From: Sinomicrobium sp.
GTDB lineage: Bacteria; Bacteroidota; Bacteroidia; Flavobacteriales; Flavobacteriaceae
Reading direction: 5' to 3'
DNA: 64,000 bases
Assembly (NCBI GenBank): GCA_029266035.1
Contig: JAJUFH010000002.1
Coordinates: 1-64,000 of the forward strand
A program made the translations under genes and the position numbers. The notes beneath the pieces are model-generated. The model saw only the letters and a program-made list of their open reading frames with translations, searched no databases and was not told the origin of the DNA. Below are positions 28,120-36,997 of this stretch, piece by piece (the stretch's first letter is position 1; each line of letters starts with the position of its first letter).

Positions 28120-29265
28120 TTACAACCTACTGATGGCTTCTTCTATTTTTTCTTCGGGAGTACACAGTGAAAAGCGTATATAACCCTGACCGTTTTTACC
28201 AAAAATAGTTCCCGGAGTAATAAAAATATGCTTGTCGTAAAGTATGCTGTCGATAAATTCTTCAGCCTCGCTAACTCCTTCGGGCAAACGCGCCCAGACA
28301 AACATTCCCACCGCGTCTTTGCTGTATGAACAGTCCAGTTTTTCAACCAGTTTGTATATGAGTTCTCTACGTTTGGCATACACGTCATTCATCTCTTTAT
28401 ACCAGTTGTCGGAACACTGTAATGCTGCAACAGCTCCCTTCTGTATACCGTAAAACATTCCGCTGTCCATATTGCTCTTTACTTTGAGCACTGCATCTAT
28501 ATGGTCTGCACTTCCCAGCACCATCCCCACACGCCATCCGGCCATATTAAAGGTCTTGCTCAGCGAATTCAACTCCATCGCCACTTCTTTGGCTCCATCT
28601 ACCTGTAGTATACTTCGAGGATTGTTGTTGAGCACAAAACTATACGGATTGTCGTTTACCAGCAATATATTGTTTCGCTTTGCAAAAGCCACCAATTTGT
28701 CGTAAAGCTCAGTGTTGCCATTTGTCCCTGTGGGCATATGTGGATAGTTGAGCCACATGAGTTTTACCCGAGAGAGGTCTGTGCTTTCCAGAGCATCCAA
28801 ATCGGGCAGCCACCCTTGGGCTTCCGTAAGATCGTAATACCTGGGTGTAGCACCTACCAACCGAGTTACCGAAGTATAAGTGGGATATCCCGGATCGGGA
28901 ATAAGCACCTCATCTCCTTCGTTCAGAAAAGCCAGTGAAATATGCATTATACCTTCCTTAGACCCCATAAGTGGCAGCACTTCTCGGTTGCTGTCCAGTG
29001 CTACTCCGAAATGCTTGCGGTAAAAACCGGCCATATTTTCGCGTAACTCAGGCAGTCCTTGATAGCTTTGATATTGATGCGCCATAGGGTCGCTCACCGA
29101 ATTTTTCAGGGCATCGATCACCTCTGGTGCAGGGTGGAGATCCGGACTTCCTATTCCCATATTAATCACAGGATTCCCCTCAGCTATCAGTTGTCGTACC
29201 TCGCGGAGTTTCCTAGAGAAGTAGTATTCTTCTACTGTATTTAGTCGTTGTGCAACTGCTATCAT
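28120..29265 (-). CDS. Class I/II pyridoxal-phosphate aminotransferase (probable aromatic pathway member)
   Basis: NMGIGSPDLHPAPEVIDAL; MWLNYPHMPTGT; SLSKTFNMAGWRVG; operon context. Confidence 0.9.
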   Translation of the reverse strand: MIAVAQRLNTVEEYYFSRKLREVRQLIAEGNPVINMGIGSPDLHPAPEVIDALKNSVSDPMAHQYQSYQGLPELRENMAGFYRKHFGVALDSNREVLPLMGSKEGIMHISLAFLNEGDEVLIPDPGYPTYTSVTRLVGATPRYYDLTEAQGWLPDLDALESTDLSRVKLMWLNYPHMPTGTNGNTELYDKLVAFAKRNNILLVNDNPYSFVLNNNPRSILQVDGAKEVAMELNSLSKTFNMAGWRVGMVLGSADHIDAVLKVKSNMDSGMFYGIQKGAVAALQCSDNWYKEMNDVYAKRRELIYKLVEKLDCSYSKDAVGMFVWARLPEGVSEAEEFIDSILYDKHIFITPGTIFGKNGQGYIRFSLCTPEEKIEEAISRL

Positions 29266-30089
29266 GATTTTGCATTTTTGTATTCTCCGAGTATCTTAAA
29301 CTCGTCTGTCATAATCCCGAGTAGTGATTTTGCTTTCTTAAAATCGTCGTATTTCTCAAAAGTCACATCTACAAAAAAGGAATATTTCCAGGGTGTTTCT
29401 ATAACGGGAAGGGATTGTATTTTGGTAAGGTTTAGTCGGCAATCGCTCATCACATTGAGCACCGTAGCCAGGCTTCCTCTTTTGTGTTCTGTCTTAAATT
29501 TTATCGAAGCCTTATTGATCTCCGCTTCGGGCAATACCGAGTTTTGTGTCTGTACGACGACAAAACGGGTGGAATTATCTTGAATGGTCTGAATATTTTC
29601 TGCCAGTATTTCCATATTGAAGAGTTCGGCAGCTGTTTTGCTGGCTATGGCTCCGATTGAAGTGATCTCGCCTTGGCGTATTCTCCGCGCTGTCTCAGCC
29701 GTATCGACATCTTCTACCAATTTGATATGGGGATACTCCCTAAAAAACTTCTTGCACTGCAACAAGGCCATAGGGTGTGAATGCACCTCTTTAATTTCGG
29801 CTATGCTTTGGCCGGGAAGAGCCATCAGATTGTGGTGTATGTTTACATAGTGTTCCCCTATGATGTGCAGGTTATTGTTGTCGATAAGAGCGTAATTGGG
29901 AATAATAGAACCCGCTATAGAATTCTCTATGGCCATAACAGCCACGTCTGAACTCTTGTCGAGCAGACAGTCTACCAGTTTGTCGAAAGAAAGACATTCG
30001 AGTACTTCTGTATTTCCACCGAAAAACTCTCTGGCTACCTGGTGATGAAAAGAACCCCTAACCCCTTGTATGGCTATCTTTCTTTTCAT
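29262..30089 (-). CDS. pheA: Prephenate dehydratase
   Basis: KIAIQGVRGSFHHQVAREFF; MAIENSIAGSIIPNYALI; NSTRFVVVQT; C-terminal ACT domain (RGSLATVLNVMSDCRLNLTKIQSLPV). Confidence 0.94.
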   Translation of the reverse strand: MKRKIAIQGVRGSFHHQVAREFFGGNTEVLECLSFDKLVDCLLDKSSDVAVMAIENSIAGSIIPNYALIDNNNLHIIGEHYVNIHHNLMALPGQSIAEIKEVHSHPMALLQCKKFFREYPHIKLVEDVDTAETARRIRQGEITSIGAIASKTAAELFNMEILAENIQTIQDNSTRFVVVQTQNSVLPEAEINKASIKFKTEHKRGSLATVLNVMSDCRLNLTKIQSLPVIETPWKYSFFVDVTFEKYDDFKKAKSLLGIMTDEFKILGEYKNAKS

Positions 30090-30132
30090 AGTGTTGCGAT
30101 TGGTTGCATCTTTACTGTTTTACTTTTTTCAC

Positions 30133-30159
30133 AAAAAAAAATCCCGGAATTTTCCGGGA
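30133..30159 (-). terminator. Attenuator terminator in the pheA leader
   Basis: Minus strand TCCCGGA-AAAT-TCCGGGA followed by nine T, located between the leader peptide ORF and the pheA start. Confidence 0.92.
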
Positions 30160-30190
30160 CTTGTTATCTATATATCATGCTCAAAATAGC

Positions 30191-30268
30191 CTATAACTGT
30201 CCCGTTCTTCCTTTAAAAAAATAAAAGAAGAAAAAATAAAAGTTCCAGTTATAAACAGTTTGAGTCAT
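30191..30268 (-). CDS. Phe/Tyr-rich leader peptide of the aromatic operon attenuator (25 aa)
   Basis: ATG ACT CAA ACT GTT TAT AAC TGG AAC TTT TAT TTT TTC TTC TTT TAT TTT TTT AAA GGA AGA ACG GGA CAG TTA TAG = MTQTVYNWNFYFFFFYFFKGRTGQL*. Below the ORF-track length cutoff. Confidence 0.9.
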   Translation of the reverse strand: MTQTVYNWNFYFFFFYFFKGRTGQL

Positions 30269-30290
30269 TCGTTCATTCTATTTGACGCTG

Positions 30291-30320
30291 CTAAAGTAAT
30301 TATAAATATGAAACGGACAA
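30291..30320 (-). promoter_or_regulatory. Predicted promoter for the pheA leader transcript (TTG-N19-TACTTTAG)
   Basis: Minus-strand TTG (30318-30320), 19-nt spacer, TACTTTAG (30291-30298); one mismatch to TAnnTTTG. Confidence 0.6.
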
Positions 30321-30494
30321 GTGATTGGTGATATTTTTTTTGTTTTTTCACAAAAAGATCAATTCACATCCTTATTTCCGTCTGTTTACCACACTTATTT
30401 GGCTGTAATCAGTCCCGTTTATTATAGCCGAGACGACTAGTATCATCGTTTCCAGTGTTTTTTAAAGGACAAACTCCTCAGCTATTTGCAGTTC

Positions 30495-31190
30495 TCATTC
30501 TTTCTTTTCCCGAAACGAGATTTGGGTCAAGCCGTCTTCAGAAGCAAATGTTTTGTAATAAGCACTCAGCTCTTTTGCTTTCACTTCTATGGTTTGCTCT
30601 TCAAAATCACTGCTGTTCATCTGTTCGATAGGGCGTGCCGTTTTGCTCATTTCAATACTTTTTGCCAGATGGTAGGTATCACCATCTATGCTGACTACTT
30701 TAAAACAACCAAATTCTCCTTGCATTCCTAGCGGATTTCCCTTTTCTTTATAAACTTCTATACGTCCGAGGTAGATATCACCTGGGTGTAGCTGCGTCAA
30801 TTCGGCACGTCGTTTTTCGTGTTGCTCTGTCCGTTCGGGCGCTGCGACTAGTCCGTCATAAGCGAGGTAACCAAACAGCACTAATGCACCGAGAAGAAAA
30901 ATCCAACCGACAACTGTAAGTCTAAACACGGATTTTTGAAGTGGAATCTGCTCCAGCTCCCTTTGTGCAAAGGTTTTCATCGGTTCGGTCCACTTCCGTC
31001 TGGGCACTGTTTTCCCTGTAGCGGTCTCTATATATCGAAAATACACCCTTTTGTTTTTTGTCACAAAAAAGGCTGTACTCGTCTCTCGCTGAAAAAGGTC
31101 GAGCAGCATATGATTACCTGGGTTCTCAAGATTTTCCAGGTTATTGGCATCGACTCGCTTTACACTGATATCTGTTATTCTTATCCACAT
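30495..31190 (-). CDS. Hypothetical protein with one central TM segment
   Basis: Long ORF with hydrophobic stretch FRLTVVGWIFLLGALVLFGYLAY; no recognised family. Confidence 0.7.
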   Translation of the reverse strand: MWIRITDISVKRVDANNLENLENPGNHMLLDLFQRETSTAFFVTKNKRVYFRYIETATGKTVPRRKWTEPMKTFAQRELEQIPLQKSVFRLTVVGWIFLLGALVLFGYLAYDGLVAAPERTEQHEKRRAELTQLHPGDIYLGRIEVYKEKGNPLGMQGEFGCFKVVSIDGDTYHLAKSIEMSKTARPIEQMNSSDFEEQTIEVKAKELSAYYKTFASEDGLTQISFREKKE

Positions 31191-31232
31191 ACTAGTCTAT
31201 GGTTAACGATTTAATCCTACTAATCTCTGGAC

Positions 31233-32909
31233 TTACCAGAACAAGGCATAGAACATCGCTACAATGAGCAAGATTGCAAAAGCACCTATATTGAATGCCG
31301 GTCCGGTTTTAAACATAGATTTGCTTATCGCGATAGCCTTAGGGTGATCTTTACCTTTGCTTTCTGTATAGCTCACTACAATCATGATTAGCATGGTAAT
31401 AATCCAGGTTATCATCATCTGGTTCATAAAAGGCAACTCAACAAACAGTGGACTGTGTATCCAGCCATTGGGTCCGACTTTAAAATACAGGGCGATAGGA
31501 ATAGAGGCCAACACCCCGATAATAGCGGCTCTACTGGTTGTTTTCTTCCAGAACAGCCCCAACATGAACACTGCGAGTATACCCGGACTCACCAAACCTG
31601 TGTACTCTTGGATATATTGGAATACCTGCCCTAGATTGGCCAGTTGTGGAGCCAAAATAACGGCTACTACCAAGGCTAAAGCAGCGGACAAACGCCCTAC
31701 TCTTACCAATTTTTTCTCCGAAGCGTTTTTCTGGATATAAGGTTTGTAAATATCCATGGTAAAAATGGTCGCCGTAGAGTTGAGCATAGACGCGATAGAG
31801 GAAACAATGGCAGCAGCCAATGCCGAAACCACTAATCCTTTTATTCCTGCGGGGACAAACTCGCGTATCAACCAAGGGGCAGCGTTATCGTTAATTATCG
31901 CACCAGAAGTACTAAAGAATGAAGAGGATGCTGAAGCCTGTGTAATATTTCCTTCCGGATCCATATTCATTACATAAGCTATGATACCGGGAATCACCAC
32001 CATAAGGGGAATCAGTATCTTTAAAAAGCCGGCAAGGATAATTCCCTTCTGGGATTCGCGCAAACTCTTGGCTGCCAAAGTACGTTGAATAATGTACTGA
32101 TTAAAGCCCCAGTAATACAGGTTGGCCACCCAAAGTCCGCCAATAAGCACGGCTATACCCGGCAAATCCCACCAAGCGTCTTTTCCGTTGGGTGTAAAAA
32201 TCTCGCCTTTTTCAAGAATCATGGAGAATTTCTGTGGCACTTTTTCATAGAGTTCTACCATTCCAGAAACCGCACTACCATCGGTAGAAATATGAGTCAG
32301 TCCAATATAGGTAGTGATAAGACCACCGATTACGAGCAGCACTACCTGTACCACATCGGTCCAAGCCACCGCCGAGAGTCCTCCGTATAAGGAGTAGGCT
32401 GCTGCGAAGAGAGCCAGCCCGAATATAGTCCACAAAAACAAGGATCCGTCTCCTGTTCCGAGTATGGTATCGAGAGCCGTAGCTCCGAGATACAGTACCG
32501 AAGTGAGGTTTACAAAAACAAAGAGACACACCCAAAATACCGCTAATATGGTTTTTAAGGTTTTGTTGTAGCGTACTTCTACGAATTCGGGTATGGTATA
32601 CAGCTTTTTCTCGATAAAAATAGGAAGGAAATACTTCCCTACAACCAACAGAGTGATGGCAGCCATCCACTCGTACGAAGCTATAGCTAGCCCAATGGCA
32701 AATCCCGATCCGGACATCCCTATAAACTGTTCAGCAGAAATATTGGCAGCGATAAGTGATGCACCTATGGCCCACCAAGGCAGTGATTTACTCGCTAGAA
32801 AATAATCTTCGGAGGTTTCTCCTTTTCCTCTCGACACCCATAAGCCTATACCTATGATGAGCACGGCATAAGCTGCAAATATAATTTTGTCAAGTAATCC
32901 GAATTCCAT
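31233..32909 (-). CDS. Sodium/solute symporter (SLC5/SSS family, sugar-type)
   Basis: About 14 TM segments; GASLIAANISAEQFIGMSGSGFAIGLAIASYEWMAA; SALAAAIVSSIASMLNSTATIFTMDIY. Confidence 0.93.
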   Translation of the reverse strand: MEFGLLDKIIFAAYAVLIIGIGLWVSRGKGETSEDYFLASKSLPWWAIGASLIAANISAEQFIGMSGSGFAIGLAIASYEWMAAITLLVVGKYFLPIFIEKKLYTIPEFVEVRYNKTLKTILAVFWVCLFVFVNLTSVLYLGATALDTILGTGDGSLFLWTIFGLALFAAAYSLYGGLSAVAWTDVVQVVLLVIGGLITTYIGLTHISTDGSAVSGMVELYEKVPQKFSMILEKGEIFTPNGKDAWWDLPGIAVLIGGLWVANLYYWGFNQYIIQRTLAAKSLRESQKGIILAGFLKILIPLMVVIPGIIAYVMNMDPEGNITQASASSSFFSTSGAIINDNAAPWLIREFVPAGIKGLVVSALAAAIVSSIASMLNSTATIFTMDIYKPYIQKNASEKKLVRVGRLSAALALVVAVILAPQLANLGQVFQYIQEYTGLVSPGILAVFMLGLFWKKTTSRAAIIGVLASIPIALYFKVGPNGWIHSPLFVELPFMNQMMITWIITMLIMIVVSYTESKGKDHPKAIAISKSMFKTGPAFNIGAFAILLIVAMFYALFW

Positions 32910-33107
32910 ACAGTTGTTGTTTATTGGTATTTTTTACGGTGGTTTCTAAAAAAATCTGCTAAAGATAAAAGTTATATTTTAATCGACTAGCACATCAAAT
33001 GATTTTAAGTGTAAAAAAGACAAAGATAATATTATTTGTCAGTTATTTGTTCACTCTTGGCTCTCGTTTTGTATTTTTGACTGTGACAAAAACGACAACG
33101 GTACAAA

Positions 33108-34016
33108 ATGTCTATAGACCTCAGTAATATCACAAAGAATTACGGAAACCGGAAAGCTCTGGACGCTGTTTCCTTTTCGATAAAAAAGGGGGAGATTGTA
33201 GGATTACTGGGACCCAACGGAGCTGGGAAATCCACTTTAATGAAGACCCTCACCACCTATATTCGCCCCACATCGGGTTCTGCTGCGGTAAATGGCTTTG
33301 ACATTCTCAGCCAAAAAAAGGAAGTACAGCAAAGTATAGGTTATCTGCCCGAGCACAACCCACTATACTTGGATATGTATGTACGGGAATACCTAAATTT
33401 TACGGCTTCACTGTATCGCACATCGAATAAAAGGATTGGAAAGGAGGCCGTAGAACGCGCATTAGAGCTCACCGGACTCCAATCGGAAGCCTATAAAAAA
33501 ATAGGTCAGCTCTCTAAAGGATACAGACAGCGAACCGGACTTGCCGCTGCCGTGATACACGATCCGGAGGTACTGATTCTCGACGAGCCTACCACAGGAC
33601 TCGATCCGAATCAGATTATTGAAATCAGGAAGTTGATTCGAAATGCAGGAAGGGAAAAAACCGTACTACTGTCTACTCATATCATGCAGGAAGTAGAGGC
33701 CATGTGCGATCGGGTAATCATTATAAACCGCGGACAGGTAGTGGCTGATAAACAGCTTTCTGTCCTCAAAGAGGGTGAAGCGCAGGTGGTTGAAGTGGAG
33801 TTTGACTTTCTGGTAGAACCGCGTCTGCTGCAAGATCTGCCCTATATAACCGAAGTAAACAACATATACGATTGCGTATATGAACTGCACTTCAAAACCT
33901 CTATCGATATGCGACCTGCCATTTTTGATTTTGCACACGACAACGGACTAAAAACACTGCAGCTCCACCACAAAAATCGAAATTTGGAAAGCTTGTTCCG
34001 GGAACTGACACGGTAA
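33108..34016 (+). CDS. gldA: Gliding-motility-associated ABC transporter ATP-binding protein GldA
   Basis: MSIDLSNITKNYGNRKALDAVSFSIKKGEIVGLLGPNGAGKSTLMKTLTTYI...SKGYRQRTGLAAAVIHDPEVLILDEPTTGLDPNQIIEIR. Confidence 0.88.
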   Translation: MSIDLSNITKNYGNRKALDAVSFSIKKGEIVGLLGPNGAGKSTLMKTLTTYIRPTSGSAAVNGFDILSQKKEVQQSIGYLPEHNPLYLDMYVREYLNFTASLYRTSNKRIGKEAVERALELTGLQSEAYKKIGQLSKGYRQRTGLAAAVIHDPEVLILDEPTTGLDPNQIIEIRKLIRNAGREKTVLLSTHIMQEVEAMCDRVIIINRGQVVADKQLSVLKEGEAQVVEVEFDFLVEPRLLQDLPYITEVNNIYDCVYELHFKTSIDMRPAIFDFAHDNGLKTLQLHHKNRNLESLFRELTR

Positions 34017-34067
34017 TTTTTGCAATCTGAACTATAGGCGCAAAACACAACCGATTGCCATATTTCA

Positions 34068-34817
34068 TTATTCCCTGAATAACAACTCTCCTCGATAGTG
34101 GGTTTGAACTTCCGTTAGCTCTGGTTTGTTTACTGCAATTACATTCCCTGTACCGTAAATATCACCTTTCAAGCGATAGGTCGGATTTACAACAATATCG
34201 TTGGAACCTCGGTGGTAAAAGTTCACTTCGGTTGCTGTGAGCTCTTCGGCTTCCACACGAGAGTTTCCGGCAGCGAGGTAAATATCCAATTTCTCTGTAG
34301 TGCCACTGAGATAACAGTTGGAAAGGTTGTTGAACAATACACTGATGCTGGCATTCTCAACGCGTAGATAGAAATTACCGGTATTGTTGTAGTCGGTTCC
34401 GTAATCTTCTGAAACAATCCGCAGTGAAGGATAGGTCAATACCCCCTGCGAACGTATATCGAACTGTGTAGAACTCCTAATTTCGGAAAGGGCTGGAGCC
34501 GACACATACACCACGGTGTTGTCGTATTCACGGAAAAGATTGCAACTGGTTTCATCAGACAACAACAGTCGATTCTCTTTTACCTCAACCTTGATATCGT
34601 CTATCAAATTTTTCCCGGTTTTAACCACCACGCTGTATTCCTCATCTTCCCGGATAACCACCTGCACTCCCTCTCCTGCCGTAATCGCCGAAAAAGGAGC
34701 GACATCGATCTCTCTACTCACGGTATAGCCTGCCAATTTAACACAGTCGCTCCCCCCTTCGCTATCACAGGAAAACATCCAGAACACTAAAAGATATAAG
34801 AGTGTTTTTTTTACCAC
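34068..34817 (-). CDS. DUF2807/head GIN domain lipoprotein
   Basis: Lipobox FWMFSC; PFSAITAGEGVQVVIREDEEYSVVVKTGKNLIDDIKVEVKENRLLL. Confidence 0.82.
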   Translation of the reverse strand: MVKKTLLYLLVFWMFSCDSEGGSDCVKLAGYTVSREIDVAPFSAITAGEGVQVVIREDEEYSVVVKTGKNLIDDIKVEVKENRLLLSDETSCNLFREYDNTVVYVSAPALSEIRSSTQFDIRSQGVLTYPSLRIVSEDYGTDYNNTGNFYLRVENASISVLFNNLSNCYLSGTTEKLDIYLAAGNSRVEAEELTATEVNFYHRGSNDIVVNPTYRLKGDIYGTGNVIAVNKPELTEVQTHYRGELLFRE

Positions 34818-34858
34818 AACCTATTTATTTTTTTATCCGACCGAGTATTTCAAGCACA

Positions 34859-35959
34859 TTACAAACGTATTCCAACTCCCAATTCTACCGCTTCTGCTTT
34901 GGCAGCATGTGTTTTTAGTGTCAATGCTGCAAAGAGTTTCTTTCCGAGATAGTACTTCACGCCCACCCTCTGGTAAAGTCGCCCTTCAAATTCTACCGGA
35001 TAATACACATAATATCCCAACTGGGTAATCAGAGACAGACTGTTTACAAACAGTTCGTGCCCCACAAATATCCCGGCTCGCTTGTGATCCTCCCTTCCGG
35101 TGATTCCTTCTTCCGGAAAGGCTATACTTTTATAACGTATGTATTCTTTGAGGAAATTGGAGTAAAAAACATCTGTCCCGAGCTGAATTGCACTTTTCCT
35201 GCCCAATCGCTTATCGGCGTAGAAAGAGAACACGTAAAAGGGATATTGTCCACTACCGATTATATCGCTTTCGTTTACTCCAGCTCTAAAAACTGCATTG
35301 TAACGAATGGGTTCGGTGTATTTTTCTACCTGGGGATAGGAATAGTAATCCGGTAAATTGTCTTGCAACTGGTAGTTCAACCCTATATTGAATGTCACGC
35401 TGTTTACACTGGTATTTGGCGCTTTTACATTGGCGTTGGAATAATGTATGAGCGACAAGCCCATCTGAAACCCTATTCCCTTCCACAGGTTTTCTTTTTT
35501 GAAGTTGAGCATCAGGTAAGTACTGCTGAGCAAACGCGAGCCAAAAGCGACGTTTCTGTAATTCTCTTCTCTGTCGTACGGCGAGGTGGCATAGGCCAAT
35601 CCCTGCCCCAATCGGAGCATGAGATTTCGCTTAAAGAAATAAAAATTATAGTGACCGTAAAGAGCGTAGTTCTCGCCCAAAGCACTATTTTTTAAATTCT
35701 GATAGGCAAAAGAGACCCCGTAATCGGGATAGTTGTAATACTGCTCCCAGCCTTCAAAACCAAAAGTCTTCTTGTTCCAACTGAGAATAAAGCCTTCCGG
35801 ATGACCGGTCACCAAATGTCGTATATCTTTGTTGTGCAGGGCTATATTGCCGTAGAAATAGTTAATATCTACAGAAGAGAAATGCCTGCTTTCGGCCTTC
35901 TCCTGGGCAGAAACAAACACTTGAGCTACCAGAATAAAAACAATATACAGGTTTTTCAT
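34859..35959 (-). CDS. Outer membrane protein, acyloxyacyl hydrolase (lipid A deacylase PagL-like) family
   Basis: Signal peptide MKNLYIVFILVAQVFVSAQ; SLIHYSNANVKAPNTSVNSVTFNIGLNYQL is a PagL-like H/S region; beta-barrel pattern. Confidence 0.65.
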   Translation of the reverse strand: MKNLYIVFILVAQVFVSAQEKAESRHFSSVDINYFYGNIALHNKDIRHLVTGHPEGFILSWNKKTFGFEGWEQYYNYPDYGVSFAYQNLKNSALGENYALYGHYNFYFFKRNLMLRLGQGLAYATSPYDREENYRNVAFGSRLLSSTYLMLNFKKENLWKGIGFQMGLSLIHYSNANVKAPNTSVNSVTFNIGLNYQLQDNLPDYYSYPQVEKYTEPIRYNAVFRAGVNESDIIGSGQYPFYVFSFYADKRLGRKSAIQLGTDVFYSNFLKEYIRYKSIAFPEEGITGREDHKRAGIFVGHELFVNSLSLITQLGYYVYYPVEFEGRLYQRVGVKYYLGKKLFAALTLKTHAAKAEAVELGVGIRL

Positions 35960-35992
35960 ACCACTGGTTCGGCACAAATGTAGCTCTTATTT

Positions 35993-36946
35993 TTAAAATA
36001 CTGCCGAGGCTACAGCTTTGACATTATCCGATTTTCCCATAGAATAATAATGCAGTACCGGAACACCGGCCTCTTTTAGTTCCTTAGATTGTTGTATACA
36101 CCATTCTACTCCAACCTGCCTTACATCCTTATTGTTCTTACACTGTTCTACAGCCTTGATAAGGTCTTCAGGCATATCGATTTTGAACACCTGTGGCAAG
36201 AGTTGGAGATGCCTTGCCACCGCTATGGGCTTAAGTCCGGGAATAATTGGAACATCTATCCCCATGGCTCTGGCTCTTTCTACAAACTCGAAGAACTTCT
36301 TATTGTCAAAAAACATTTGAGTCACTACATAATCAGCTCCTGCATCTACTTTGTCTTGTAGTCTTTTAAGATCGTATTCCAGCGAAGGAGCCTCCAAATG
36401 TTTTTCGGGATAGCCTGCCACACCAACACAAAAATCGGGCTTGTTAACGGCCTCTACTGTGTCGTGCAAATATTTCCCTCGGGTAATATCTTTTATCTGA
36501 CTGACCAGTTCGTTGGCATAGGTATGTCCACCCTGTGTAGGTTCGAAATAACGCTGGTGTTTCATAGCATCGCCGCGCAGTGCCATAACATTTTCTATAC
36601 CGAGATAATGGCAATCTACCAGCATATACTCTGTCTCTTCTCTGGTAAACCCACCACATAAAACATGAGGTACCGTGTCTACCTGATACTTGTGTTTTAT
36701 CGATGCACATATCCCAACTGTTCCGGGACGCATACGCACTATTCTTCGATCTAGAAGACCTTCCTTTTCTATGTACACAAACTCTTCTCTCGAGGTAGTG
36801 ACATCTATAAAGGGTGGTTTGAACTCCATCAGAGGATCTATATTATCGTAGAGGTCCTGTATATTTTTTCCTTTCTGAGGCGGAACTACTTCAAAGGAAA
36901 ACAGGGTTTTTCCTTTGGCATTTTCTATGTGTTCTGTAACTTTCAT
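35993..36946 (-). CDS. metF: Methylenetetrahydrofolate reductase
   Basis: FSFEVVPPQKGKNIQDLY; GADYVVTQMFFDNKKFFEFV; IPGLKPI. Confidence 0.95.
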   Translation of the reverse strand: MKVTEHIENAKGKTLFSFEVVPPQKGKNIQDLYDNIDPLMEFKPPFIDVTTSREEFVYIEKEGLLDRRIVRMRPGTVGICASIKHKYQVDTVPHVLCGGFTREETEYMLVDCHYLGIENVMALRGDAMKHQRYFEPTQGGHTYANELVSQIKDITRGKYLHDTVEAVNKPDFCVGVAGYPEKHLEAPSLEYDLKRLQDKVDAGADYVVTQMFFDNKKFFEFVERARAMGIDVPIIPGLKPIAVARHLQLLPQVFKIDMPEDLIKAVEQCKNNKDVRQVGVEWCIQQSKELKEAGVPVLHYYSMGKSDNVKAVASAVF

Positions 36947-36997
36947 ATCGCGGTCTTCCGGTTTGTCCGGAACACTGTTTTTTATTTGTAATCTAAA

